From Acephala macrosclerotiorum (taxonomy: Eukaryota > Ascomycota > Leotiomycetes > Helotiales > Mollisiaceae), in assembly GCA_014904845.1 (NCBI GenBank), contig MU119291.1, positions 124,001 through 188,000 of the forward strand: a DNA stretch of 64,000 nucleotides, in the 5' to 3' direction. The position numbers and the translations under genes are program-made. The notes below the pieces were generated by a model, which had not been told where the DNA came from, made no database searches, and saw only the letters and a list, made by a program, of their open reading frames with translations. This document shows, piece after piece, positions 47,126 through 58,629 of the stretch (its first letter is position 1; each line of letters begins with the position of its first letter).

Positions 47126-49806
47126 GGCTTCCTCCGCTTCTAGCTTCTCTGCCACATTCATCAATTCCACTATGGGCTCGGTGTCCACGAACTTTCGCTG
47201 AGAAGCTTCCGGCCCCTCGTTCTCCTCGAGCTTCTCCTCCAATCTTACAACTGAAGCCGCCAGAGCATCCAGAGCCTTATCCCGCTCCTTTGTTGTCTCC
47301 ACAAACTGCTTGTAGAACTCGGCTCTCTTACACACCTTATTCAGGCTCTGCTGCATTCTCTGTGTGAAGACTGGATCGGCCCAGTGCATCTTTTGGACGC
47401 GTTTGTAGTGATCCGGATCAGCCTTTTCCGCACCTGCATTGCTTGCCCCTGCAAGATGGTAATTGAACCCCCTTCCTTGTGTTGTGTAGGAAAGCGTGAA
47501 TCTGCTTGTCATGATTTCGTCGAACGATGCATGGGGGTCTTGGACAAAGGTGATGAAGCACGAATGACTTCATCTTGAACTCCGTTAGTCCAGGGGCTAC
47601 CTTGCAGATAGGCTCTACCAGATTCATCAAATAATTCGAACTCTCGTGCTTAGCATGCTGGTGCAATTTCTCCGTGGGATACGTCGCATAGCTAACCTTC
47701 GTTAAAGGACGACTAAGTGGCTCGTCAATTAGAAGCCCCTAGACCCAGTCGAAGACAGCCTGTGCCCATCTCCTACATACTCGTGCTTGTATTTCACCTT
47801 CAACGTAGCGACGCTCTCACTTTGCAATATTTCCACCCCGTACGAACGATGATGTTACTTCGTTGTCAATTCGAGCTGCAAACTGATGCGAATCGGAAAA
47901 TTTCGAATCGTCGCTACCCAGACACTCCGAATATTCCAAGAGTTGCTGGATGATCACAATGATCAGCTGCGGAGTAGGTGATAACCCGAATTGGTCGACA
48001 AGGTAGTGTGCATACGTCGAAGGATAGGACATCTTGCCCAGGTTCGCCAGCTTCTGCGGCTTGCCCTTCAATACTGAGTCCAGAAATGCTGCTCGTGGAA
48101 GATCTCCTCGCACAGTGTGCTTCAGTATCAAAGGTCCCGAGTAATTATCATGAACTAGAAGGTAGCGACGAAATCTTGGAATGAGCATAATTTGCTTGCC
48201 TTTCTTCTTTCAACCCATCGATCGCATGGCATGTCTGTGAGGGCTAATGCACCTTGTACCAGGCAATCTTCTCCTTCTTCCAGAGCACCTTCGAGATTGG
48301 CAGCGTGCTCTTGGTACTATGACTAAAAAACAGCCGGATCCAGTGGTGGACTTGAGCCTCCTTGTGAATCAACAAGCTGCGTCGCATTCGTGTCTCGTTG
48401 AGACGCAGCGAAAGCAACCAGTGGGGAGCTCAAATATCCTTGTTCTTCGGTATTCTCCTTTTCCTCTTGTCTCTGCTCTTCATATGTTTCTTGCAGGTCG
48501 AGTTATGATTCGAGGACTACGGCATTGGGAATCGAAGTGTCGTCGTCTATTTGGGCGTCGTCTGCCTCGGCGTTGTCGATTTGTCTCTCGCAAAGTTCTT
48601 CTTCTCCGTCATTGTCTGGAACGGATGGGGAACTTTTGAGGAGGACTTCGGGCGCTGTCCTGGGAGCTTGGGCATCGTCGGTTTGTCTCTCGGGGGCTTC
48701 TTCTTCGTCAATGTCTGTCGGAATTGGGAACTTTTGGGGTGTACCTAGAGACTCTTCTTGTGAGTCGCCAATCTCTGGTTCGTCTGCGATGGCTGAATCA
48801 TCGGGCTCGGAGTTATCCTGCTTCTTTGGAGCATTGTATTCTTTGCTATTGGATTCCTGGGGCTGGGAATTATTAGTTCTTTAGGTTGCAGTAATGTCCG
48901 AAGTGCTTGAGGACTTTTGCGCTGTGGCAGGATTCGTAGCAGTGTCTGGAGCGACTAGGGACTTTGCTGTTGTATGAGTTGAAATCGAAGATGACCGCAT
49001 TGCGATGCTTATGCTAGATCTTGGGCGTTTGAGGGTGGCTTGAGTTGGGGAGACTGATGCGGGCGAGGTCAGAGGTGCCATGGCTGGAGCGGGAATGCCG
49101 TAGGTTGAAGATGGAAGGGCTCTTCTGCGCGCCAGACGAGGCGATTCATCGACATCTATTTCGTCTCCCTCAGTATTTTGGCCTTGAAGATCTTCTCGGT
49201 TTTGTTCGTCTTCATCCCCGTTATGCGTTTCGACGTCTTCTTCGTCGTCATCGAAGGGGAGGTTGTAAAGATCATTTGTGGCCTTCATCGATGCCTTACT
49301 CATGTCAACGAATGGATTCGCGTTGCTTTCGCGCCTCTTCAAGGCAGTCGCATCTGCCGGTGACTTCTTTAGCTTCTTGGGTTCGTCCTGCTTCGCTTTT
49401 TTGAGGTGTGGCGTCGAAAACACGTTTGCCTCCGAAGGACTTTTTGCTAGAAGAAGCGTCACCTTCGTTATCACCCGCTGGAGTAATTACAGCCTTATCT
49501 GGCATACATTTTGGTGGTATAGAGTATTTGTCCTTCCATGCAAGGCTATGCTTATCCTCCCACTTCCTGACTAAGGCAGGATAGTTTCTTTTCAGTTCAG
49601 ACACGCGAGTTGGATACAACATCCTGTACTCATTGGGCTCCCGCTTCCAGTATTCGGCGGTATACACTAACACTCCATCCTTCTCGAATTTGCCCTCGAT
49701 GCCACGGAGCTGCCAGAATTGTTTACTTTGGCATCTACCTGAGGCGAACGCAGGCCGCTACATGGGAATCTTTCGACAAGAGGCGGCATTGCCGGACTCT
49801 TGATAG
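47086..49806 (-). pseudogene. decayed gene for an acidic, coiled-coil-containing protein of unknown function
   Basis: Minus-strand coding-like sequence runs almost continuously from about 49750 to 47124. The N-terminal part includes QFWQLRGIEGKFEKDG and VYTAEYWKREPNEYRMLYPT. A frame change occurs at an A6 run near 49396. There follows a long Asp/Glu-rich, Ser/Pro-rich region with in-frame stops at 48881 and 48468. Two related units there (each with PERQ or CERQ and DDAQ) look like an internal repeat. After about 48300 several more frame changes are needed. The C-terminal part is helical: YKRVQKMHWADPVFTQRMQQ, FYKQFVETTKERDKALDALA and SVVRLEEKLEENEGP. The C38/G38 tract ends it. Composition and long near-open stretches argue for a former gene. 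I do not recognise the family. Confidence 0.55.
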
Positions 49807-49889
49807 TTAGGAGAGTCAAAGGAATGGTAGAAACTCAGTAAAGAGTTCCTGATAGACAAGACTTTTCAGTCAAGTTCCAAAGAAATTTG

Positions 49890-50075
49890 ATAAGGTGAAG
49901 ACCATTCAAGGACTTCGAAGGTAAAAGACCGAAGCCAAGTGCCGAAAGTACAAGACCAGAGCCAAGTACTATGGGTTCAAAGGTGAAGACCACTTAAGGA
50001 ATTCGAGAGTACAAGACCGAAGTCAAGTACTATGTTTGAAGACCAATCAAGGAACTTCGGTGCGCAAGACTCTTA
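49890..50075. repeat. dispersed repeat block, copy 1 (GAAGACCAxTTAAGGA units)
   Basis: At least three imperfect units of GAAGACCANTNAAGGA followed by TTCG, near 49897, 49985 and 50036, separated by AAAGACCGAAGCCAAGT-like spacers. The block lies directly upstream of the minus-strand relic ending at 49806. A related block is at 59890-60160. Confidence 0.75.
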
Positions 50076-52560
50076 CGAGTCGAGTGAGTGACTGAATGTT
50101 GGAGTCCAGCAGGATCTCCGGAGCACAGAAATGCTCTGAATCTGGATTGATCAAACATCGTTCAATATGGGAGATTGCGATGAAAACAGAGATTGTAGTG
50201 ACGCTAGACCGTTTGTGGATAGGGTCAACTGAAGGTGAAGGAGAGTACGCATTTCTAGAACACTTTACCTATATCGAACGAACACTTTCAAGACCACAAT
50301 GCGGTGGCTTGGAACCGATAATTCGAATCTGCTGCAACCTGAACATAAAAATCCAACAAACCACAGTCGCTGGAAGGTGGGATTCAATGGGCACGATGCG
50401 TGGACTGCTGGAGTGCGATGATGGCTGGGTATGTTATTCTACTTCCCAATTTCGCTTTGTTGACAATCTGAACTGGGAGTTGCAAGGCTATCTGGTCCTC
50501 CCTCTTGCAAGAGCTTTGCTGATCAATCGCGTATAGAGGAGGGGGGACGATTCCACTGCATCTACGCAGGCAGCATGCCGGCTCTGATCAACAAAACAAC
50601 TTTGTCCGTGTCGAGGCTTTGAGGCGTCGAGGCTTTGAGGCGTCGAGCCTCAACGAAGCGGTCATCACAACCAAAGGCAGACTACTAATCTCCTTTCCAG
50701 GAGTTGGCCTGGACTCGCAGGTTTCCAGCAAATCAACAGCATCCTCATTTCCTCGAAACTACGAACGATTCTAAACCTCTTCCTCGTCTCCAACAAAATG
50801 CGAATCATTGAACCACCAATCCTGATGCTGCTATCAGCAGATGATATCAACACCGATTCCTCCATGGCACGAATTGGGACTATTCACCACGACACTTCGC
50901 ATCCCTTCCCGCCGGGATTTCCAAGCATTCCGAGAACCTCGACCTTAAGACGCAGATCGAAGACAGGAGCTAAATATTGGCAAGGAGATTGGCTTCGGAG
51001 ATTCACAGGTAGCTATGGGATTGAAAGCCGCTCAAGAGTGAGCTTAAATGTCACACATTGTCGAGGGAAACGCGAGGAGGAGCAGGAGCGAGATAGAGTG
51101 TGTGTATCTGCCGGGCTACTCTTCTTGGAATCTCGACGATCTCGTGGATGAAAACTAAACCTTGTTAGCCAAGTCTGGCAGCAGGTTCTGTACTACGAAT
51201 ACCGAATAGTGGTGACTACATCTTTGGCTATATTGTAGGCTAGGTCACTTTCGCAACTGCGCGGTGGTCTTGGATTGGCAGCTTAGCAGACATTACCTGA
51301 GAGTGCTACGAAGGACGACTTTGAGGGAGCCTTCAGAATCTCTGCAAACGGTGCGACCTTTGTAGCTCCAACAGGTATGGTCTTCTACTGGGAACACTCT
51401 TGGATGTCCAATCTTGGAGAAACGAGAGGGCCGACTTCAAGCAAACAGCCCCGACCACTCATCATTCGAATGTTCGCAGAAGCGACAAGCGACATACCTC
51501 TGTACAAGAGCTCCTCGTACAAGCATTTCGCCAAATCCGCCCCCCCCCTTCGATGTTTCTCCCTCCTTTCTCGATGTTTATGAAACTTCTCGGTCGAATA
51601 CTGCTGCTTTGGGGTGTATATATACAAGGCATTACGGACGAGGAAGGGTAGGAACAGATACATCTTGGAAGCTTGTGGTGCTGTTTGGATATGATTCGTT
51701 GGACGTTGGACGTTGGGAATAGCCTTGGACATCCACGGAAGGCGCGACTTGGCCTAGGGCAAAGTGGGAAGAACCATGATGTCCCGAAACATCGTGCTTC
51801 TTCGGAGAGTGTTAACCTTCATTGCTTTCTTCTGCCAATTTGAGGTCGTGAGGGTCAAGGATAAATTCGCCTTGCTGGAATGTACTGGGAAGACGAGTTC
51901 TGCGCCGGAATTCGGTCTCAACGACGAAGAGCATAGTTTTTGCTATGGAGAACACCAATTAATACTCTTTTTGCCTCTTTGGAATGCCAACCTCAAATTT
52001 CTGGTCCCTTAGCTGTGCATTCGCTAAATTGAAGGCTGAGGATTTAGGAACAGAGTCTTTGGATGTGTTTATCAAGAATCAACTACACTGAGGACAGGCA
52101 TAAATACTCAATCTTATTGTGCTTGATCGGCCTTCGCATGGAACAACCATGGGAGTTGCTCGATATCCCCCCTTCGAGCATGCACAATTGTTCTAGGTAT
52201 TGGTGTTTTTGGGAGCAAGAACGATATTCCTGTGTTCTCGGCCTTGGAATCGACGAAAGGCGTGTTGGGATCAACATCTGAAGAATTGGGCCTCTATTTC
52301 GAGCTTGTCAATCTACCTCCTGCGTAGTCAAAGGCGAAACCAGCATCCAATCCGATTCGCAAATGGAACAGTGTTCCTTGTCCTCATTAGTGAGGAACAG
52401 GATGCCATTGAAAAGTAGCAGTCTTGGCGATCTTTCCTGAGATCTTTGCGTCTCTGGAGAGATGTGTTTGTGGAAGACGTATAGCTTGTCCTCGCTCTCC
52501 TTGGTCTTCAATAGAAGCCATACTTTTCGATCACTAGACGTTGAGCCGAGAAAGCCCAGG
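50076..52560. other. 2.5 kb with no supported gene
   Basis: Open frames of up to about 146 codons exist (50096-50536 plus; 50798-51151 plus), but none has domain features I recognise. A short tandem repeat of TCGAGGCTTTGAGGCG (two full units plus a partial inverted one) lies at 50611-50655, and a C9 run near 51540. The stretch resembles degraded accessory DNA. Confidence 0.35.
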
Positions 52561-52623
52561 CGAATCTGGGAGATTAGGTTTTCAACGCAACGCGGAGAGC
52601 AAGCTGGGGATGCGAACGATGTT

Positions 52624-52876
52624 ACGCTTGTACTCCTTGCCCACGAGAGAACAAGGAGAACTAGCGCAGAAGGAGGTGGCCTTGCCGGAGGAGTGTCTTT
52701 GTGGACCACATGGCTCTTTTATCTCCTGCAAAGGAGAAGTGGGTTCGGTCTAGAGGGATGTGCTGTTGCCAGAGCAGTGTCTTTGTGGACGGGGGAACGC
52801 TTGTCATTCCCGGTCAACGAGAGTACGAGTCGAATGGGTGCTGCAGAAGAGAGGTTCCCTTCTGCAAGCGGCGCGT
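52624..52876 (+). repeat. 84-bp tandem repeat, three degenerate units
   Basis: Units of about 84 bp, of which the first two share TTGCC, a GAG core and AGTGTCTTTGTGGAC (ends at 52706 and 52790). The third unit is more diverged. Between the shared ends lie matching segments with CCT and AAGGAG elements. Since 84 is a multiple of three, one plus frame gives three 28-residue units, two ending in SLWT. The relic may come from a repeat protein, or it may be a non-coding minisatellite. Confidence 0.55.
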
Positions 52877-53469
52877 CTGGTATATCCACAACTGAACTCT
52901 GCTAACTTTTTCAGCAGATTTGCATCGGCGTCATCTCGACAAATTTCACCAGACAATCAACCGCTTCGATACGAACATAAAGATATGGCCAGATCGCGTG
53001 CGACTTCGATGCTCTGAGAAACTGTGGAGGAGAAGATGTGCTTGCGAGCTACAAATATTGAAGAGCCAGGAGTAGGCACAACGGCGAAAATACCAGACCG
53101 CCCAACCCATTCCATCTGCAGATATCCCTCCGAGATTTTGCCTGCCTGCATACATCTTGATTCTGCTGCGAAGCTGCTATGGAGAGTACAAGATAAAGAG
53201 GGAATACCAACGCTGACACCTCTTGGATGCCCTGCTCTACTGAAGACCTTCGACGCTTTCCCTGCTGCACTTTGGACTGCCAGATCCGATATCTTTCCTC
53301 GAAGATAGCCCTTCTCATCTTCTGCTGTCGAATATCCTCGTGGAGACATCAACCTTCCGCCAAACTTCTTCGTTTCAATTGCCCATCGTGGTCTCTGCAC
53401 CCCGATATCAGCCGTCGAAGTGCTTCTTGAAACTCTCGATGCTTAGTAGAATGATTTCCACCTTATGTT
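52877..53469. other. no gene supported
   Basis: About 600 bp between two runs of degenerate tandem repeats. Frames of up to 147 codons occur on the minus strand (53400-52957) but lack any recognisable character. Confidence 0.3.
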
Positions 53470-53990
53470 TGGGAGTTGGCATTCGAAGTTCTCAGTTTCT
53501 TGCGGACTTATCGACTCTCTCCTAGCGGGCTGGAGGGCACATCCTTGAAGGTTCACTGGCAGATGTCGCTGTGTGGGCTTGGGGAATGGCATTCAAACGT
53601 CTCAGTTCTCGAGGATTCCTTCAATCTCTTGTTGGCAGATGCATTGACATTCTCCTTGCGGTTCCTCCCACATTGGTCGTTATTTGGGTCTGAGTATTGG
53701 TGTTCGACACTCCCCTAACGTTTGAGGACTGCTCAAAACTTGCACCTCGACATGAACATCAACTCAACGACCTGACGCCTCCACGTTTACGTTATTGCCA
53801 GGCTTCGGTTCCTCTTTCGAGTTCTTGCTGGATCTGGATTTGTATACCTGCGCAGATTTTCGGGGAGTTGTCAGCGGTGATGATGCGGCTGGAGTTCTCA
53901 AATTCGAGTTCGTCCTGCCTCGAGTTGTTGGATCTGGCATTGTATGACTGCGCAGACTTTCTCAGATTTCCTTGGCAGCCCGAAGAATAT
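53470..53990 (+). repeat. ~104-111 bp tandem repeat run
   Basis: TGGCATTCGAAGTTCTCAG near 53478 recurs as TGGCATTCAAACGTCTCAG near 53588 and, weakly, near 53699, with steps of about 110 bp. Two better-preserved units start at about 53817 and 53920, each with a GGATCTGG core, TGTAT, then CTGCGCAGA and TTTTC or CTTTC. The minus strand of these two encodes related peptides (KICAGIQIQIQQELE and KVCAVIQCQIQQLE). Possibly one decayed repeat array. Confidence 0.55.
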
Positions 53991-54790
53991 GGTGCTGAGC
54001 CTCTCGTTGACACTTAGGACACTCATTGAAGGTTTGGTCAGCGGCAGAGACATTTTGGTAGACTGTTCAGGGAGAGTCCACGCCTCCGATCTTGAGCACG
54101 ATGCAACGGTATCTCTGTTCGATATTGGCAGCTGCGGCGACGCATCATTCGTCTTGGATCCATCGCCGAGAGCTTCATGGCTGCCCAAAAGCAAACTGAT
54201 ATGCCAACTGTTCGATATCTGAAGGCTCCATGCCTCGTAATTGTGTTCGATGAGGCAAAGGATGATGTGGAGAGGTGATTCTGGAACAATACAATCCCGT
54301 TGGACGATGCTTGAATGCAACCCAAGAACAGTACCGCGAGGAGATAGGCCACATCATTGAAGAGAAGACGAAGATGCATTGATGCAACGTCAAAGGGAAG
54401 GCGCGATGATTCGAATACAACGCGAAGAAAGAACGACCCAGCCCATCTTTCAACCTCCTGAGTCGTGTCAGCAACCGACATTCACGAAAACATGAACAAT
54501 AGGGAAGGAGAACAACAGGGAAACAGAGATTTTGGCCCCTTGTGCATTGCTGAGACGAGGACGAATCGCATTGGATCGACCAGAGATGGCAGCTAGCTTC
54601 GAAGCTGCCCATCTGCTCGCTGTCTCTGTACTGGAGAAGTCTCCCAAGCTGTGAATTGGATGCACTTTGCTGGGTTGCGATTGATGAATCAAGGAGGGTC
54701 ACGGAGGAATAGAGTGCATTGGCAGGCAGACTGCAAGACACGAGGAAGGAATGTGGGATCGAGGTTCTTTGTATCTGAATAGCTTAAACT
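53991..54790. other. no gene supported
   Basis: Overlapping frames on both strands, none convincing. The run may include further diverged repeat units that I cannot align by eye. Confidence 0.3.
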
Positions 54791-55438
54791 ATGCACAATT
54801 ATCAATGTCAATTAATGGTCTCTGCCTCAGCTGTCCAAACACCCCATTCCTTACCCTCATCGCCACCCAGTGTCAAAATGGAGTCCTCGTCTTCCAACAG
54901 CCTTCGCCCCACCACGCCTCCAGCGCCGTTGATCAAAGATCCTTCTCCTCATGACAGTACTCCCCCTCCCTTCGCAGTACGCCCGCTGTCGAAGTTCCTC
55001 AGATCACAGAGTGTCCGTACTGCTGATCTTGAAATCGTAGTCAATGTCCCTGCTGCTGTTGAAAATTACATCGAATCGTTGGTAGCGGCCTTGGACTGTA
55101 AAACCGAGAGGAAACAAGACATGTCGGACATTGAAGCATTCCCATCCTCGGGACAGAGATTCAGCAAGCAAGGCTTGAAATCACGTCGCCACGAAGCGCA
55201 GAGCTTCCAGCAATGTCCATGCTGCTTCGGATATTGGTATGATGCTCGGATGCCGCAGTGCGGAGGCCTTGCTTTGCCTTTTCGACGCATCTGTAATTCT
55301 ATAGGTGGTATTGCTTCGAAGCTCTGGAAGGAGGACCGTATGTCGTCGGGCCTTTCGAAGGCAGCTTTCGACGGCAAGAGAGGTGAGGAGGGTGGAATCG
55401 AATTCGCAAGGGTTCATATCCTAGACGGACACTATTAG
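54791..55438 (+). CDS. possible hypothetical protein
   Basis: Uninterrupted frame of 215 residues from the ATG at 54791. A second in-frame ATG at 54878 (MESSSSNSLRPTTPPAPLIK) is a better-looking start and gives 186 residues. The first part is Ser/Pro-rich. The middle (LSKFLRSQSVRTADLEIVVN, VENYIESLVAALDCK) looks helical. The last part has a Cys-containing stretch (FQQCPCCFGYWYDARMPQCG). No family is recognised, and it sits in degraded DNA, so it may be a relic or chance. Confidence 0.3.
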   Translation: MHNYQCQLMVSASAVQTPHSLPSSPPSVKMESSSSNSLRPTTPPAPLIKDPSPHDSTPPPFAVRPLSKFLRSQSVRTADLEIVVNVPAAVENYIESLVAALDCKTERKQDMSDIEAFPSSGQRFSKQGLKSRRHEAQSFQQCPCCFGYWYDARMPQCGGLALPFRRICNSIGGIASKLWKEDRMSSGLSKAAFDGKRGEEGGIEFARVHILDGHY

Positions 55439-57560
55439 AAATGCCTCAAAGTAGTGGGAAGTATTCCTGCCGATTAACGCGAATACCGGAGACTACACCG
55501 TCGGGCGACGAAGGAGGGAAGGAACGTCCGTTGAACAGATGGTGGGAGAGGGAACGGAGTCGAGATTCACTGAATGCTAGGAGGAAAGAAGCGTAGATTC
55601 ATGAACAGCCGCAGTGATGAGTTTGGAGGCTTGTCTGGAGTTCTAGAGAGGTGAATGTACCACGTTAGGCTGGAACATTGAAGATCGGAGGCTCGGTGTA
55701 AAGCTTTGAACAAGTAGAGGCTGGTGGGGACCATTGATGGGAACGAAACCGAGACTAGCGGAAAGGTTGTGGACGAGGCAGATTGGGATGTTCTGGGTGG
55801 TAGAGTGTACAAATAGAGAAAGTCATGATTCAATGAATGCTGAAGAGACTGGATGCGAAATTGAGGAGCAGAAAACGGCATTGTCTGTTCTATCGTGAAG
55901 TACTGCTAGCGACGCCTCCAAATATCCAATGTCCGTGATCCTCCCAATGTCCAAAACTCAGCTGTTGAACAAGACATGTCAAACTCCTCCCCGTCTTGCA
56001 CTTCTTTGCTGATCTCGTTGTCAAGTACAGCATGTTCTCGGCCCTTGGTAGCTGATGCGGCTCAAGTATTCTCCATCTGAACCCCTCAAGTCATGACCTA
56101 CCTCCCTATCAACTCCATTCGCAGTACATCAGCTTTCTGGCGTCCCGGTAGCTGATGCAGCTCAATACCTCTCCATTCCCGCATCTTCCATGCCTCGACT
56201 CGATTGCTGAGTTCCTCCAGATCCCGTAGAGCGTATCTCCATCAATGAACCTGTTAAATTTTCGGAACCAGAGCTCGGCTGCCTTGGTATTGCTGTCTCC
56301 GAAGTCAATCTTCTTGCCACTGCCCGATGATCACAAAAGATTCTCTTGAAGCATGTCCAGCATCTGTGCCATCCTTCTGCCATCCATAATTTCCCTTCGG
56401 TTGAGCCTCTGCAGTAAAGACATTCAAAGAGACCATCATTGCGGAGATTTTGCCAGCTTATTGCCCTTCATATCCATGCCGTGATCATTCCGCCCAGCTC
56501 CGTTGCTGTCTTGGTTGGCTCGCTGTCGTATCTTATGCTTCTGGCCGAATCCCCTCGTACGTTTCCATTTGTATTGATCTCCGCGATGCTCTCCTCCTTC
56601 TGACCATCAATATCGCCTTGATATGAACACTGCAGACGGTCGCTTTCGTCTCGGAAGGGGGTAAATGGTCCGCATTCGTGCACAGTGATTGGAACTTGGT
56701 CTTGTGATAGGGAACTTCGTTCCTTCAAAGGGTATTCTGTGATGTATTAGCACAACCAGCGATAGACAGACGATGGGACTGAAATACCAGCCAAGGTCCA
56801 TTCGTCCAGCAGCTGTCATCAAGACTCTCCTCCCTTTCTCTCTGTTTCTAATCGACAAGATCTTACTCACGAGAGAATCTACGGCCTCCCCAGCACTCCG
56901 CCGCATCGCCAAGTTCCAGAAACGCCTAGCAACAGCGGATTTCTTGAGGGATTCGTCGAAGAGAGGCGTCCTACACGAATCAGTCCAAGGTCTCAACTGC
57001 CAGCTGTATCCACTGTGGAGATAGCTCTCCGCAAGGCAAGAACATGACAAGAACTCCATGATTTGTGGAGGGAGTTCCCTTGCAGTGCTTGACGTCTTCC
57101 AATGGCTAAGATCCAGTTTTCAAGGCCGCTTTGACTGGAGGTAGACTTCCCACAGCTTCAGAAACTGGAGATGGGATCTGGGAGTCGCTGAGGGGAGGAA
57201 GCGTCCTTGCTCTGCAGTTCCTCCAAGGTCCAAATTTCTGTCTTGTCAACTCGCAACCCCTGAAGGCGCTACATATCACACTTTCAGGAGCTGGAAGATG
57301 TCTGCCACTGAAGATCCCACCAAAGATTTTAACAAGCCATCTGTGAAAGGTCTTGTGTCTTTGTATCATTGGGGTGTGGCTGCTTGACAAGATCCCATCG
57401 GCCGTCCTTCCACAGCTACCTCAAGTACTTCTGTTGGCCTCTAGAAAGTGAGCAACCAAGGGAAAATGATTGATGTACACCTAGGACTCGTCTCTTGACC
57501 CGCTGTCATCGTTACTATGATATTGAAAAGACCTTTCTCCCGTTATGAACCTCGAGCACA
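55439..57560. other. no gene supported; contains a 100-bp direct duplication
   Basis: At 56010-56109 and 56110-56209 a unit of 100 bp is repeated: GGTAGCTGATGCRGCTCAA occurs at 56047 and 56147, each preceded by GTACA and followed by CTCCAT. Other frames in the stretch look like chance. Confidence 0.45.
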
Positions 57561-57564
57561 CCTT

Positions 57565-58560
57565 TTCAGGACCTGCAAACTGTATACAACCGAGCAGGAG
57601 CCGCCCAAGGACATCTGCTGAGTGGCTTTTGACGCAATTCCTCTTGATTTTCTGCAGGGACAGGTGCTGACGACCGAGAAAGAGGTGTTTCTTTCATTGC
57701 CACGAGTTCCCCTCCATCAAAGCATCCCAGAACTTCCAGACTGCGGATGAGCAAGTGAAATCCACGGAGAAACATCTGAAAGTCGATGCGGAGGTAACGT
57801 TTCTGCTGCTGTCTTCTTGGCGTTGTCAATTGGTGGATGTCTGCCTCCAGAGGTACCATCCCCCTTCACAACAACATCCCAGTCCCTTCAAGAGTATAAA
57901 CGAGTGGAATCCACTTGGAACAAGTGCCGAATGATTTAGACGCAATATCATGGGATGTCCTGCCGTTCCTGGCGCCATCGATGCTGGAGAGGGATTTTGT
58001 TGTTGCCAACGCGCTCTTCCTCCACCACAACGCCATCGCAGAAAATCCATACTACGTGTGGCTAGGCCAAATGCGTCGAGAATCATCTGAAGATAGGTTC
58101 CGAAGCAATGTCCCCTATCTTTCTGCCGTTCTGGGTGCTGGCGATCGCCGTGTAGGTTGTGTCTCTTGCTAGCAAGAATCCCCTTCACCGCCACATTGTA
58201 TGCCTTTCAAACCACATACCACCGAGTTACAGTAATCAGGGAACATCTACCAATTGATGGAGAAGCAGTATCTTTTGTTGTTCGGCTACGCTGCTGTCAA
58301 TTGTCGGAGAGGTATCCTCCTCCTGCCACAGGACTTCCTTTTCCACCACAACGACCTGAGACCTTTAGACTGCATTCGACCCAGTCGAATCCGCCGAGGA
58401 ATACCTGCCGATTCTTCTAGACTCAATATTTCTCATTGTTTTGTTTTGTTCCTTCTGGTGATGTTTATCGATGAAGTGCCTCTCCAATTTCTGACGGTCT
58501 TCTTTCTCCACAGCGTCGCATGACTTCTATATAGCATGCGACCGAGCCAAATTCGATGAA
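57565..58560 (-). repeat. ~310-bp tandem repeat, three degenerate units
   Basis: Read on the minus strand, three units align. Each has a CAGAT or CAGGT core, TTTCTC or TTCCTC, GGATT, then GCAGTCT (or a variant), a GTGGTGGA-like core and ACCTCT or CCCTCTC. Anchors lie near 57740, 58050 and 58370, about 305 and 320 bp apart. A second shared segment (GTGAAGGGG followed by CT, then GACA and CAACC or CACC) is clear in two of the units. Stops interrupt every frame. This may be the remains of a repeat-protein gene or of an element with internal repeats. Confidence 0.55.
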
Positions 58561-58629
58561 GAACATGCGCCGATTGACGAAGAGTAGATAGATCCTAGTC
58601 TTGTGCCGTTCTCAGTGTTGTATGTCGTC

